From Aquabacter spiritensis (GTDB lineage: Bacteria; Pseudomonadota; Alphaproteobacteria; Rhizobiales; Xanthobacteraceae), in the NCBI RefSeq assembly GCF_004346185.1, contig NZ_SMAI01000009.1, forward strand, positions 124,001-188,000: 64,000 nt of DNA. Reading direction: 5' to 3'. Made by a program: the position numbers and the translations under genes. This document shows, piece after piece, positions 52,691-62,004 of this stretch; the first letter of the stretch is position 1; each line of letters begins with the position of its first letter. The notes beneath the pieces were generated by a model. It saw nothing but the letters and a program-made list of their open reading frames with translations. It was not told the DNA's origin and did not search any database.

Positions 52691-54298
52691 TCACGGCTCG
52701 CGATCGATGATCAAGAAGCTCGGGCCTTGATGGGCGAGCGCGCGGGAAAGAACGTCGCCGACCCCCTGAAGGTCGTCGATCGTCTCGACGCGCGCGCCGA
52801 AGCCCTCGGCGATCTTGCGCATGTCCACGTTCGGATCGGTGAAATCCAGGCCGACGAAATGTGTGGTCGCGATGGTGGTTCCCATCACATTGCACCACAG
52901 GTCTTTCAACAGCCGGTATTCGTTGTTCACGAAGCAGATGAAGATGGACGGGATGGAATATTTCGCCGCCGTCCACAGGGCGTGGATCGAGAACAGGCTG
53001 CCGCCGTCGCCCACGAAGCAGGCGGCGTGCTTGCCGCTCGCCAGCCCGATGCCGACGCCGAGCGGCATGGCCCAGCCCAGTCCGCCGCCGCGGGGCGAGA
53101 AATGGACGTTCCGGAAGCCGAGGCGCACCGCCATATCCTGCACGATGGCGTCCTCGGAGGAGCCTTCCGTGATGATGTGGGTTCCCGGATCGAGATGGCG
53201 CAACACGGCGAGGATCAGCGCATCGCTCGCCCGCGCGCCGGACGCGGGATATTTGGCGTCGAGCGCCGCCTCGTCGACCGCACGCGGGACCGCAGGCTGG
53301 GTCTCCCCCCCCAGCGCCGCCGCCAGTGCATCCAGCGTCGCATGGATGTCGCCCAGCACCGCCATGTCGCAGGGAAAATCGAAGCCGAGCTGGCTGGCCG
53401 CCGGCGCGATCTGGATCACCTGCAAGTCCGGCGGCAGCGCCTGGAGGCCGTCATAGGTGAAGCTGTCCACCTTCTCGCCGACCAGCAGCATGGTGTGGTA
53501 GCGGCCCAACGTCTGGTTGATCGCCGTCGTGGTCGGCGGAAGCTGGCCGCGAAAGTTGGGATGCAGGGGATCGACCGTGCCCTGCACGTGGAAGGGGGCG
53601 GCATAGATGTCGGCGCCGAGCGCGCTCGCGATGCGGCTGACGGCGTCGATGCCGTGCGCCGCGCCCACCGCATAATCGGCGACGATGGCGAGCTTGCCTG
53701 CCGGCACCACCTTGAGCGCGCCCGCGACCTCGCCGATGGCGCGCGGCACCGCATCCTCAATGATGCGGGTCTTCTTGAACGCCGTATGCGCGGTCTCCTC
53801 CAGCATGAAGTTCATCGGAATGGAGAGGAACACCGGACCGGTCGGCTGGAGCCGCGCATGCAGGTAGCCGCGCTGCAGGGCGATGGCGAGATCGTCCGTG
53901 CGCGTCACCTCGTAAGCGTATTTGGTGGCGGTCTCCGCCAGCTGGACATTGGGCGCGCCCAGCACCGGATTGTGGATGAGGAAACGGGAATCCTGCTGCC
54001 CGTTGATCACAAGCAGCGGCACCCCCGACATGAGCGCGTTGCGCATATTGAACATGCCGTTGGCGAGGCCCGGATAGGTGTGCAGGCTGACGATGCCCGG
54101 CTTTCCGGTGATCAGCGCATAGCCCGCCGCGATGCCGACCGCGCTCGATTCATGCAGCGACAAAACATAGGTGGCCTTCGACGCGGCCACTGCCGCCAGG
54201 AAGGTGGTCTCCGTCGTCCCCGGATTGCCGAAGACGAAGGGAATATCATACGTCTCAAGGAAATCCTGGATAAGCTCGCCACCGGTCCGGGTCGTCAT
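52691..54298 (-). CDS. Thiamine-diphosphate-dependent enzyme, benzoylformate decarboxylase/acetolactate synthase-like
   Basis: 535 residues from ATG 54298, ribosome site GGAGGA. The conserved Glu50 (LHESSA) activates ThDP; the cofactor motif GDGGSLFSIHALW closes with VNNEY near residue 455. Three-domain layout of decarboxylases of 2-oxo acids. Whether it decarboxylates an aryl-glyoxylate or another 2-oxo acid cannot be told. With the neighbouring Dld-type flavoprotein it could form an oxidation-decarboxylation pair of a 2-hydroxy acid such as mandelate. Confidence 0.9.
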   Translation of the reverse strand: MTTRTGGELIQDFLETYDIPFVFGNPGTTETTFLAAVAASKATYVLSLHESSAVGIAAGYALITGKPGIVSLHTYPGLANGMFNMRNALMSGVPLLVINGQQDSRFLIHNPVLGAPNVQLAETATKYAYEVTRTDDLAIALQRGYLHARLQPTGPVFLSIPMNFMLEETAHTAFKKTRIIEDAVPRAIGEVAGALKVVPAGKLAIVADYAVGAAHGIDAVSRIASALGADIYAAPFHVQGTVDPLHPNFRGQLPPTTTAINQTLGRYHTMLLVGEKVDSFTYDGLQALPPDLQVIQIAPAASQLGFDFPCDMAVLGDIHATLDALAAALGGETQPAVPRAVDEAALDAKYPASGARASDALILAVLRHLDPGTHIITEGSSEDAIVQDMAVRLGFRNVHFSPRGGGLGWAMPLGVGIGLASGKHAACFVGDGGSLFSIHALWTAAKYSIPSIFICFVNNEYRLLKDLWCNVMGTTIATTHFVGLDFTDPNVDMRKIAEGFGARVETIDDLQGVGDVLSRALAHQGPSFLIIDREP

Positions 54299-54363
54299 CG
54301 TTTCCTCCAAGAAGAGCATGCTGTTTATTGTGGGAATACGCTCTGCGTGGGGCGCCGTCATCT

Positions 54364-56163
54364 TCAGCCCTCGCAGTGCAGCTCGGACCTTCCCGGTGCT
54401 TGTCCGCGCGGCATCCAATGGGCGCATTTCGTGGTGCGCCCGATCCCCGGATTGAACGCGTTGCAGGGATCGAGCGCTTTGAAATGGTCGACCATCGCGG
54501 GCTTCGCGAAATAGAGATGCCCCACATTGTGCTCGGCGGGATATTCGGCGCCACGGCCATCGAGCCGCTTCCACATCGCGTGCTCGATCTCCGCGCAATT
54601 GCTGCCCTTCGCCACGATGTAGTCCTGGTGGAAGACGTGGCAGAAGAAGTGCCCGCAATACAGCTTGCGGATCAGATGCTTCTCGATCTCCACCGGCAAC
54701 GTCTCGAACCAGTTCTCGTCATTGCGGCGCAGCGCGATGTCCAGCGCCACGATGTCCTCAACCTCCCCGTCGTGCACCGCGCGATAGCGGATCGCGGCGC
54801 CGGCGGCGGCGAAGCGATGCAGGAAAGCCTTGTCGCCCTCGTCGGGCGTGCATTCGAAGTAATCTCCCGTCTTCGTAGGAAAGAGCGAGGTCAGATAGGC
54901 GCGCGCTTCTGCAATCCCCTCATCCCCCATCTTCAATAGCAGATAATGCTCGAAGCGATCGCGATAGTCGGTCATGCGCTCGGGCAGATGCTTCGGGAAG
55001 AGGTGACTCAAGGCTTGCAGCAGCTTGGCGCTGAGATTCTTCGGCAGGAATATGAAGCGCCGGCACAGATTGTCGAATGCCGCCTGGAGGGCGAACAGCC
55101 GCGGGATCATGTCGGTGCCGAGGTAATTTATCACCAGGAAGGTGTCCTTGCCGTAGACCTCTGCGCAAGTGAAGGAGTCCCGGTGCATGTACTCGCCTTC
55201 GATGGGCAGCGTCTTGAATCTCTGGAGAATGTGGCGGCGAATGGCTTCGAGTTCCCCGGTGTCGTTCGAGCCGATGTAGAAGACGACCTGTTCCTTCTCC
55301 TTCGGAAAAGTGTCGAGCCGCACGGCCATGAGCATCACCTTACCGGCGCTGCCGGAGGCCTCGAACAGACGGCGCGGATCGGCATTGAAGCGGGCGGGAG
55401 TCGGCGCCGCAATATCGCGCACATGGTCCGCATACTCATGGTCGGAAGCGGCGCGGGCGGGGTCGTTGAAGATGTCGGCGGCGGTGAAGTCGCCGCTCTC
55501 TACGCGCTGAAGGATCGTCTCGGGGTCGTTGCCAAGCGCGATGCCCAGGTGATTGACGAGATGCAGCCCGCCCGCCTCATCCAGCCGCGCGAACAAAGCG
55601 AGTTGGGTGAAGGCCGGGCCGCGATGGATTAGGGCGCCGCCGGAATTGTTGCAGACGCCTCCGAACACCGATGCGCCGATGCAGGACGATCCAATAACGG
55701 AGTGCGGCGCGCGGCCGATCTTCTCCAGCGCCTTCTCCAGGTGAAACAAGGTCGTGCCGGGCAGGCACACGACCTGCGTGCCGTCATTGATCAGGTGAAG
55801 GCCTTCGATGCGCATGGTGTTGATGAGCACCACGCCGCGGTCGTAATCGTCCCCGTCTGGGGTGGAGCCGCCGGTCACGCCCGTATTGGCCGACTGCATG
55901 ATCACGATCTTGTCCGCGGCGATGCAGGCCTTGAGGACGCGCCACTGCTCGACCAGGGATCCCGGCCGCACCACGGCGACCACCGGGCCGCTGCCGAACC
56001 TTATCCCGGTGCGAAAGCGGCGCGTGGCCTCGGGGCTCGTCAGGACATGCGGCCGACCGACGATCTCCTGCAGGACCGTGACGAGGTGCGCTTCATCTGT
56101 GATCGTCTTTCGTCCGGCAGCGTCGCGCATCGGGACGGCCAAGTCGAGAAATGCAGCGTCCAT
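54364..56163 (-). CDS. dld: Dld-type FAD-linked D-2-hydroxyacid (D-lactate) dehydrogenase
   Basis: 599 residues from ATG 56163, AGGGAGAG before it. The FAD domain (about 30-240) shows NTGVTGGSTPDG and SVFGGVCNNSGG; the C-terminal part ends in AEHNVGHLYF and NPGIGRTT, as in E. coli Dld (571). The enzyme oxidises D-lactate or related 2-hydroxy acids, passing electrons to quinone. It leads the minus-strand unit; the ThDP enzyme follows after 65 bases. Confidence 0.9.
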   Translation of the reverse strand: MDAAFLDLAVPMRDAAGRKTITDEAHLVTVLQEIVGRPHVLTSPEATRRFRTGIRFGSGPVVAVVRPGSLVEQWRVLKACIAADKIVIMQSANTGVTGGSTPDGDDYDRGVVLINTMRIEGLHLINDGTQVVCLPGTTLFHLEKALEKIGRAPHSVIGSSCIGASVFGGVCNNSGGALIHRGPAFTQLALFARLDEAGGLHLVNHLGIALGNDPETILQRVESGDFTAADIFNDPARAASDHEYADHVRDIAAPTPARFNADPRRLFEASGSAGKVMLMAVRLDTFPKEKEQVVFYIGSNDTGELEAIRRHILQRFKTLPIEGEYMHRDSFTCAEVYGKDTFLVINYLGTDMIPRLFALQAAFDNLCRRFIFLPKNLSAKLLQALSHLFPKHLPERMTDYRDRFEHYLLLKMGDEGIAEARAYLTSLFPTKTGDYFECTPDEGDKAFLHRFAAAGAAIRYRAVHDGEVEDIVALDIALRRNDENWFETLPVEIEKHLIRKLYCGHFFCHVFHQDYIVAKGSNCAEIEHAMWKRLDGRGAEYPAEHNVGHLYFAKPAMVDHFKALDPCNAFNPGIGRTTKCAHWMPRGQAPGRSELHCEG

Positions 56164-56477
56164 GGCGACAGCTCTCCCTAACGTCACCTCTGGCTATCGG
56201 CCTCATTCGGCCAACGGCCTGCCCCGGTGATCGCCCCTGAACCAGATTCGTCGGTTGCTGATGGTCGCCCGCCGCGGGCTTGATGAGACGTCAGCCTATC
56301 GCAACGGCATTGGGCGGCACATCAACAGAAGTGGTGAGGTGCCCAGATTGTAGTCCTAACTGAAAAAAGAGGGGCGGATCAGGTCGAGCCACTTCATCAG
56401 CATCCCGGTAGGTCAGGATGCGTTGAACGGGCTGAGATTTTCTGCCATCTTCCGGCTACTTTCGGGACTGCCCAAGC
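56164..56477. other. Divergent intergenic region between dld and luxR
   Basis: 314 bases with no gene. It must hold the promoters of both units. No convincing hexamers or strong palindrome were found. Confidence 0.4.
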
Positions 56478-57650
56478 GTGAAAGACACGGAGCGCGAACT
56501 CGCCGACTGCGTCGGCGCCATCTATCAGGCTGGGGCCGGAGACGGCAGTTGGTTCGACGTTGGCGAACGCATCTGCCGGATTATGGATGCCAGGCGCGCC
56601 CTTCTGAATCTCGGCGGCCCCGGGGGACCTCGCAACTTGCTGATGCCTGCCGACGGCAGCGAGACCGCATATTCCGACTATTTCCATGCCAGAGACCCCT
56701 ATGCCGCAAAGGCCCGCTATGACTTTGCGACAGCGCGAGCCTATCACCTCGGCAACGCGAAGCTCGGGGCCGAGCTGGTCGCCGAAACCGAACTCCTCCG
56801 CAGCGAATATTACTTCGACTTCGCTCGGCATCACGAGCGTCGACACGTGATCGGCGGCATGGCCGGCCTTACGGAGGCGACGCCGATCTTGGTGTCCCGG
56901 GGCGACGACACGGGCGCATTCGACGAAACCCATGTCCGCCTGCTTAAGACCCTGATGCCGCACGTCCAGCGCGCCATCGAGCTGCGCGCACGGCTGGGGC
57001 GGGAGGACGAGGCCGCCGCCCTGACGCGCGCCGCCCTGGACGCGCTTCCCGTAGGCGTGGGGGTCGTCGATGCGGGGTTGAAGATCCGCTTCGTCAACGA
57101 TCTCGCCCGCAGGTACTTGGCCGGTCCCGATTCCGGCCTCTTCTCCATGCGCTCGGGCCCTTATGCCGGCAGCGGCGTATACCTCGCCGCCATGTCCCGC
57201 GAAGAGGCCGGCGTGCTCCGCAAACTCGTTGCCTCCGCCACATCGGGAGGCGCTGGGGGCGCGACGCGTGTCACCTCGCGCAATGGCGCCATCGCGGCGC
57301 TGACGGTCGCACCGGCGCCGCTGGGCCTCGCCAATGACGTGAGAGGTCGGGACGAAGGCGATGGCAGGGACCCTTTGGCTCTCATCCTCCTGCGGCCGCT
57401 CAACCGCAAGGCGGTGCCGCAGGCGGACATGCTGTGCGAGATGTTCGGCTTCAGCCGGGCCGAAGCGGAGGTCGCTCTCGCTCTCACCGGCGGCGCCAGC
57501 GCCGAGGATGTGGCGCGGGGACGCGGGGTCTCGCTCATGACCGTCCGCAGCCAGATCCGCTCGATCCTGGGCAAGTCGGAAGCGGAGAACCTGCGGGACT
57601 TCGAGCGCACCATGGCGACCCTCGGCGCACTTGTGCCGCAGCAGCGCTGA
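56478..57650 (+). CDS. LuxR-type transcriptional regulator
   Basis: 390 residues from GTG 56478. Residues 1-270 are a GAF/PAS-like sensor region, including DALPVGVGVVDAGLKIRFVN (a PAS-like strand-turn). The C-terminal HTH (FSRAEAEVALALTGG, GVSLMTVRSQI) is of LuxR/GerE type. No receiver domain or autoinducer domain. It is positioned to control the ubiD-padC genes downstream and perhaps the divergent dld unit, since it is next to both. Confidence 0.88.
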   Translation: MKDTERELADCVGAIYQAGAGDGSWFDVGERICRIMDARRALLNLGGPGGPRNLLMPADGSETAYSDYFHARDPYAAKARYDFATARAYHLGNAKLGAELVAETELLRSEYYFDFARHHERRHVIGGMAGLTEATPILVSRGDDTGAFDETHVRLLKTLMPHVQRAIELRARLGREDEAAALTRAALDALPVGVGVVDAGLKIRFVNDLARRYLAGPDSGLFSMRSGPYAGSGVYLAAMSREEAGVLRKLVASATSGGAGGATRVTSRNGAIAALTVAPAPLGLANDVRGRDEGDGRDPLALILLRPLNRKAVPQADMLCEMFGFSRAEAEVALALTGGASAEDVARGRGVSLMTVRSQIRSILGKSEAENLRDFERTMATLGALVPQQR

Positions 57651-57757
57651 AGGTGGTTCGGCCGGCCCGCTGGTCGGCTCGCGTCCCGCATAGACAGTTC
57701 TGACGATGAGGCGGCGGGCCGGGCTGGCTAGGCTGCCGTCAATCGAACCGGGACTGG

Positions 57758-57970
57758 ATGCGCGCCATGCAACAGCACGTCACGCCTGCGCCACACCGGC
57801 GCATGATCGTCGGGATCAGCTGCGCCACGGGGATCATCTACGGACTGCGCATCCTGGAAGTGCTCGGGCGCGCACTCGATCTGTACGACCTCGACACAGG
57901 CCTGTTCAATCGATGGAGCTGCGGCCCGGAAGCGGCCACGCGCGTCGCGGGCACCAGGGGAGACGCCTGA
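57758..57970 (+). pseudogene. ubiX: Truncated UbiX (flavin prenyltransferase) fragment
   Basis: 70 codons. RRMIVGISCATGIIYGLRIL matches the N-terminal FMN-binding start of UbiX (RLIVGISGASGAIYGIRLL). After ILEVL the frame passes into ALDLYDLDTGLFNRWS, which is not UbiX, and stops. About 120 residues, including the active site, are missing. The conserved Gly-Ala-Ser is altered to Cys-Ala-Thr. Its TGA overlaps the ubiD ATG, so it may now act only to couple ubiD translation. The prenyl-FMN needed by UbiD must come from another ubiX. Confidence 0.7.
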
Positions 57971-59451
57971 TGCCGCTCACCGACCTGCGCCTTTATATCG
58001 AGGTTCTGCGCGCCCTTGGGGAAATCCAGGAGATCGACGCGCCGGTCTCCCTCGATCTGGAGCTCGGCGCCATCATCCGGCGCTGCATCGAGACCGGGGC
58101 GCCGGCGCCTTTGTTCAACACCTTCTCGGACCACCCCGGGGGGTTCCGCATCCTCGGTGCTCCGGGCGGGACCAGCGCACGGCCCGGCATGGAGCTTGTT
58201 CGCGTTGCCGTCGCGCTGGAGCTGCCGCCGACCACGGGCGGTCTTGCAATCGCCGAGGCCATTGCCGCGAGCCTCGACAGGCTGGCCATCGACCCTGTGG
58301 TCGTGGACGATGCCCCGGTCTTCGAGAACACCGTCACCGGCGCCGCGGTGGACCTCACCGCGCTTCCCGTGCCGCTGCTGCACGATGGGGACGGCGGGCG
58401 CTATCTCAACACCTTCGGCTGCATCGTCGCCCGCACGCCGGACGGAACCTGGACCAACTGGTCGATCGCTCGAATGATGGTGGTCGACGGCAAGCGTCTC
58501 TCGGGGATCGTGGCGCCGGAGCAGCACCTCGGCATCGTGGCGCAACCCTGGGCGCACAGGGGCAAGCCGATGCCGTTCGCGCTGGCGCTTGGGGTCGAAC
58601 CCGCCATTCCCTTCATTTGCGGCATGCCGCTGCCCGCCCAAGTCGACGAGAGCGGGCGCCTCGGCGCGCTGCTTGGGCGAGCGATCAGGACCGTGCCGTG
58701 CAGGACGGTGGACCTCGACGCCCCCGCGAGCGCGGAGATCCTGATCGAAGGGCATCTTCATCTCGACGAATTGGTCGAGGAGGGCCCCATGGGCGAGTTC
58801 GCCGGCTACATCCCTCTCGATGCGCAGATGCGCCGGCCCACCTATCGGGTCTCCGCCATCAGCCATCGCGACAACGCCATCCTGCCGGTCGTCGTCGCCG
58901 GCGAGCCGGTGGAAGAGAACCACACCGCCTGGGGCCTGCCCAGCTCGGCACGGCTTCTGTACGAGCTGCGCAAGGCCGGCATTCCGGCCACCACGGCCTG
59001 GATTCCCTTGCAGTCGGCTCTGCACTGGCTGGTGGTCACGCTTCCCCGTCACTGGCGCCGTCGCAGCGGCGTCGGGGAGAGCGAGGCGCTCTGCCGGCGC
59101 ATCGGGCAGACGGTCTTCGCGAGCAAGGCGGGGGCCCTGATCCCCAAGGTGATCGTCCTGAACGACGACGTGGACCCCACCGATGTGAAGGAGCTCGTAT
59201 GGGCCTTCGCGACGCGCTGCCATCCCCTTCTCGGTCATGCGGTTTTCAACGACATCGAGGCCGCGCCTCTGCTCGCCTATCTACCCAGGAGCGAGAAGGG
59301 TTCCGGCCATACCGGCAAGATCGTTTACAACTGCCTTGCCCCGGACGAATGGGGCGAAGCCCTGCCGATGCGGGCTTCGTTCCGCCACGGCTATCCGGCG
59401 GAGGTCGTCGACCGTGTGCGTCGGCGCTGGAGCGAGTACGGCTTCAGCTAA
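57970..59451 (+). CDS. ubiD: UbiD-family prenyl-FMN decarboxylase
   Basis: 493 residues from ATG 57970. NWSIARMMVVDG contains the cofactor/metal-binding segment, and EEGPMGEFAGY holds the catalytic Glu residues of the R-E-E network. The family decarboxylates aromatic and alpha,beta-unsaturated acids, using prenylated FMN made by UbiX. The preceding ubiX fragment is truncated. Together with padC, 70 bases downstream, it suggests decarboxylation of benzoate- or cinnamate-type acids. Confidence 0.93.
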   Translation: MPLTDLRLYIEVLRALGEIQEIDAPVSLDLELGAIIRRCIETGAPAPLFNTFSDHPGGFRILGAPGGTSARPGMELVRVAVALELPPTTGGLAIAEAIAASLDRLAIDPVVVDDAPVFENTVTGAAVDLTALPVPLLHDGDGGRYLNTFGCIVARTPDGTWTNWSIARMMVVDGKRLSGIVAPEQHLGIVAQPWAHRGKPMPFALALGVEPAIPFICGMPLPAQVDESGRLGALLGRAIRTVPCRTVDLDAPASAEILIEGHLHLDELVEEGPMGEFAGYIPLDAQMRRPTYRVSAISHRDNAILPVVVAGEPVEENHTAWGLPSSARLLYELRKAGIPATTAWIPLQSALHWLVVTLPRHWRRRSGVGESEALCRRIGQTVFASKAGALIPKVIVLNDDVDPTDVKELVWAFATRCHPLLGHAVFNDIEAAPLLAYLPRSEKGSGHTGKIVYNCLAPDEWGEALPMRASFRHGYPAEVVDRVRRRWSEYGFS

Positions 59452-59521
59452 GCGTTTCCCACCACCCCACCCACGGACCCGGACAGCCGAGCATCGACTG
59501 GCGGCCGGGAGAGAGGAAATC

Positions 59522-60046
59522 ATGTCCGATCCATTCGAATCCACCCGTCCGGCCGAGATCGCCCCCTTCGTCGGAAAGCACATCATCTACACCTATGCCA
59601 ATGGCTGGCAGTACGAGATGTATTTCAAGAACGAGCGCACCATCGACTACCGCGTGCATGGCGGCATGGTGGGCGGGCGCTGGGTCAAGGGTCAGGAAGT
59701 CCATATCGTCCGCCTCGCCGACGGCGTGTACAAGGTCTCGTGGAATGAGCCGACCGGCACCTGCGTCAGCGTCGCCTACAATCTCAATGAAAACCTCGCC
59801 CACGGCGCCACCTTCTTCCCCCGCTGGATTGAGCTGGAGCCCAAGAAGATCATCGGATTCCAGAACGAGAAGATCGACCTGATGCGCCAGTACCGGGACG
59901 CCGGGCCGACCTATCCCACCCTTCTCATCGACGAATTTGCAAAGATCACCTTCGTGGAGGATTGCGGCCGAGACGACGAAAGCGTGATTGCCTGCGCCCC
60001 CGAGGATCTGCCTGTGGGCTATGCCACCCGCCGCAATGTCGGCTGA
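59522..60046 (+). CDS. padC: Phenolic acid decarboxylase PadC
   Basis: 174 residues from ATG 59522, ribosome site GAGAGGAAA. The sequence matches the cofactor-free phenolic acid decarboxylases: GKHIIYTYANGW, MVGGRW, SWNEPTGT and FQNEKIDLMRQ. The four active-site residues known in the Bacillus enzyme (Tyr11, Tyr13, Arg41, Glu64) are here Tyr23, Tyr25, Arg53 and Glu76, all offset by 12. It turns ferulate or p-coumarate into vinylphenols. The gene is best known from Gram-positive and some Gram-negative bacteria; the family in an alphaproteobacterium is less common. Confidence 0.95.
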   Translation: MSDPFESTRPAEIAPFVGKHIIYTYANGWQYEMYFKNERTIDYRVHGGMVGGRWVKGQEVHIVRLADGVYKVSWNEPTGTCVSVAYNLNENLAHGATFFPRWIELEPKKIIGFQNEKIDLMRQYRDAGPTYPTLLIDEFAKITFVEDCGRDDESVIACAPEDLPVGYATRRNVG

Positions 60047-60084
60047 TGGGCGCTGATGGCCGGACGCCAAATGGAGGTTCGAGC

Positions 60085-61239
60085 GTGGTTGTCCGCGACC
60101 TTAATCGTCGTCAAGCCGCGATGCTCGGCGTAGCCTTTGCCGCGACATGGCGCGCTCCGGCGGAAGCACAGAAGAGATCCCCAATGCTCTATCCGGGCGA
60201 AGAATTGACCGAGGCGGGCGGCTATCCGGCTCTGGTGCGGTTCGAACCGGGGCGGCCGGAGCTTCCGGTCGTGGTGTTCGTCACAGGAGGAGGCGTGCTC
60301 GGTCGCGTCGCCTACGGACCGCCCGGGGGAAGGGCCGCCGATTTCCTTTGTCATTGGCTGCATGAGGAAGGCTTCCCGTCGCTGGTCCTGTCCTATCCGA
60401 TCGACAACAGGGGGGCGTTCGACGCCGCATTCCCGCGATTTTCGATCACCGACTGGGCGGAACAGAGCGCCGAGATCATCGCCCGCTACATGGACCGCAA
60501 TGGCCTGCCGGCGAACGCCATCGTGCTCGGCTGGAGCATGGCGGGGCGAGTTGCCGAGCCGCTTCATGCCGCGTTGCGACGAAAGGGAAAGGGCATCGAA
60601 CTCTTCGTCGCGATGGCGGCCGCGTCGGCACTTCCCCATACCCTGCCCGGCCTCGACCACCTGAAGCCGGCCGCAAGCGGCCTCGCTGGGGTCAAGGGGG
60701 CCTACCTCGACTGGTTGCTCCACTGTCTTGCGGATCAGAACGCGGCTGCCGGCCACGTGGTGCTCGATGCCGACGAATTCACACGCGACATGACCGGCGA
60801 TTTTCCGGTCGGGCTGGCAGCATCGGCCATGCGCTATAGAGACGGAGCTTTCGTTCCCGACCCGGCCGGAGACGCGCTCGAGGTCGGCACCGCGCAGTAT
60901 CGCGCCTTTCCGACGCTCGCTTTAATGACGCACGCCTCTGCGATCGATGCCCGGCACGCTCTTACGGACCGCTCCAATTGGGGCGTCTACATCACCCAGC
61001 AGCTTTGCGAAGGTCTCGTTTTCTCGCAAACGGACAAGCTCGCTGCGCTGCCCCCCGAGAAATGGGCGTCGCTGGTCGCGTATGTCGGGCACGCCGCCCA
61101 GCGCCTGAGCGCGACGCTGCCGGGCAATCACATGTTCTTCCTTGGAGAGAATGGGGCGAGGAGAACCGTGCAGACGTTGAAGCTCCTCAGGCAAACCGCC
61201 GCAGATATTGCAGGTGATATCTCAGATCTTATGGACTGA
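60085..61239 (+). CDS. Exported alpha/beta hydrolase-like protein
   Basis: 384 residues from GTG 60085, with GGAGG 8-12 bases before it. A Tat-like signal (RDLNRRQAAMLGVAFAA) covers the first 30 residues. The nucleophile is Ser in GWSMAG (about residue 152); His in LPGNHMFF near the C-terminus could complete the triad. It lies 38 bases after padC on the same strand, so it probably frees phenolic acids from esters, or acts on a related substrate. No close family was recognised. Confidence 0.72.
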   Translation: MVVRDLNRRQAAMLGVAFAATWRAPAEAQKRSPMLYPGEELTEAGGYPALVRFEPGRPELPVVVFVTGGGVLGRVAYGPPGGRAADFLCHWLHEEGFPSLVLSYPIDNRGAFDAAFPRFSITDWAEQSAEIIARYMDRNGLPANAIVLGWSMAGRVAEPLHAALRRKGKGIELFVAMAAASALPHTLPGLDHLKPAASGLAGVKGAYLDWLLHCLADQNAAAGHVVLDADEFTRDMTGDFPVGLAASAMRYRDGAFVPDPAGDALEVGTAQYRAFPTLALMTHASAIDARHALTDRSNWGVYITQQLCEGLVFSQTDKLAALPPEKWASLVAYVGHAAQRLSATLPGNHMFFLGENGARRTVQTLKLLRQTAADIAGDISDLMD

Positions 61240-61251
61240 AAAATCGCTCAT

Positions 61252-61512
61252 TCAGTCATCTCCCGTGCGCGAACGGCAATGTTCCGGCGCACGGATCGTG
61301 CCGCGGAAGGACAGCGCGACGAGATCGCGGAAGCGTTTCGCGTCGCGCGACCTGCGCGTGACGGCGGGTTCCCGGCGATCGATGCGGCGCTCCATGTCGA
61401 GCGCCCATTCCTCGGCATCGGTGCGGCGCAGGAACGTCTTATTGACGTACTGCCCCTTCCGACGGATCTGGGCTCTCCAGGAGCCGGATTTTGGTTTAAT
61501 GAAGGTCGCCAA
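61252..61512 (-). pseudogene. Relic of a phage/ICE-type tyrosine recombinase (N-terminal arm)
   Basis: 86 codons from a TTG at 61512. KPKSGSWRAQIRRKGQ and NKTFLRRTDAEEWALDME match the N-terminal arm-binding domain of site-specific integrases. It runs out after residue 55 into a short unrelated tail and stop; no catalytic domain follows. Its end lies 12 bases from the convergent hydrolase gene, so it marks a truncated element boundary. Confidence 0.7.
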
Positions 61513-61640
61513 TCCGTATGCGCGTCGTATGCACGCACGCGTCGAAAAGTCGGAAATTGGCGCGTATCGTGTCGTAAATCGCGTGCACACGACGAGGCCA
61601 ATCCCCTGTAGTCAAAGAATAATGTTGAAACCTCAACCAT

Positions 61641-62004
61641 TTAGATTTTCCGTGGCGCCTATGATGGATAGCTGAGATTTATTTTATTTTTCATATACTT
61701 AACATTAGGTCATGTGCACAATGTGTGCACTGTTCGATGTCTTCTCCACGGTTTTCTTTTGCGCGCCACGCCCCCCGACAGCGCCCTTCCGAGGCACGAA
61801 CGTCTTTTGCCGCTTGCTCGCCGGTCTCGGCCCCTCACTGCGGAGCGGACCCTAAAGCGGAAATCGCTTTTGGCGGAAGGAAATGTCGGATCAAGCATCA
61901 TAGAGTCGCGTCGTTGGGGTGGACGCCGACGTGGATGCAACCCTCGACGTCACCGCAACTATGAGTATCAATATCAGCGAGCAGTCATAGATGCCGGAAC
62001 TCGG
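61641..62004. other. Regulatory region upstream of the LysR gene
   Basis: 364 bases. The left part (61,650-61,710) is AT-rich. The only structured element is the inverted repeat at 61714-61730. Several open frames enter it but none is convincing. Confidence 0.4.
61714..61730 (+). promoter_or_regulatory. Inverted repeat (possible operator)
   Basis: GTGCACA and TGTGCAC are perfect complements with a 3-base centre. Site for a regulator is possible; it lies about 275 bases before the LysR start. Confidence 0.4.
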
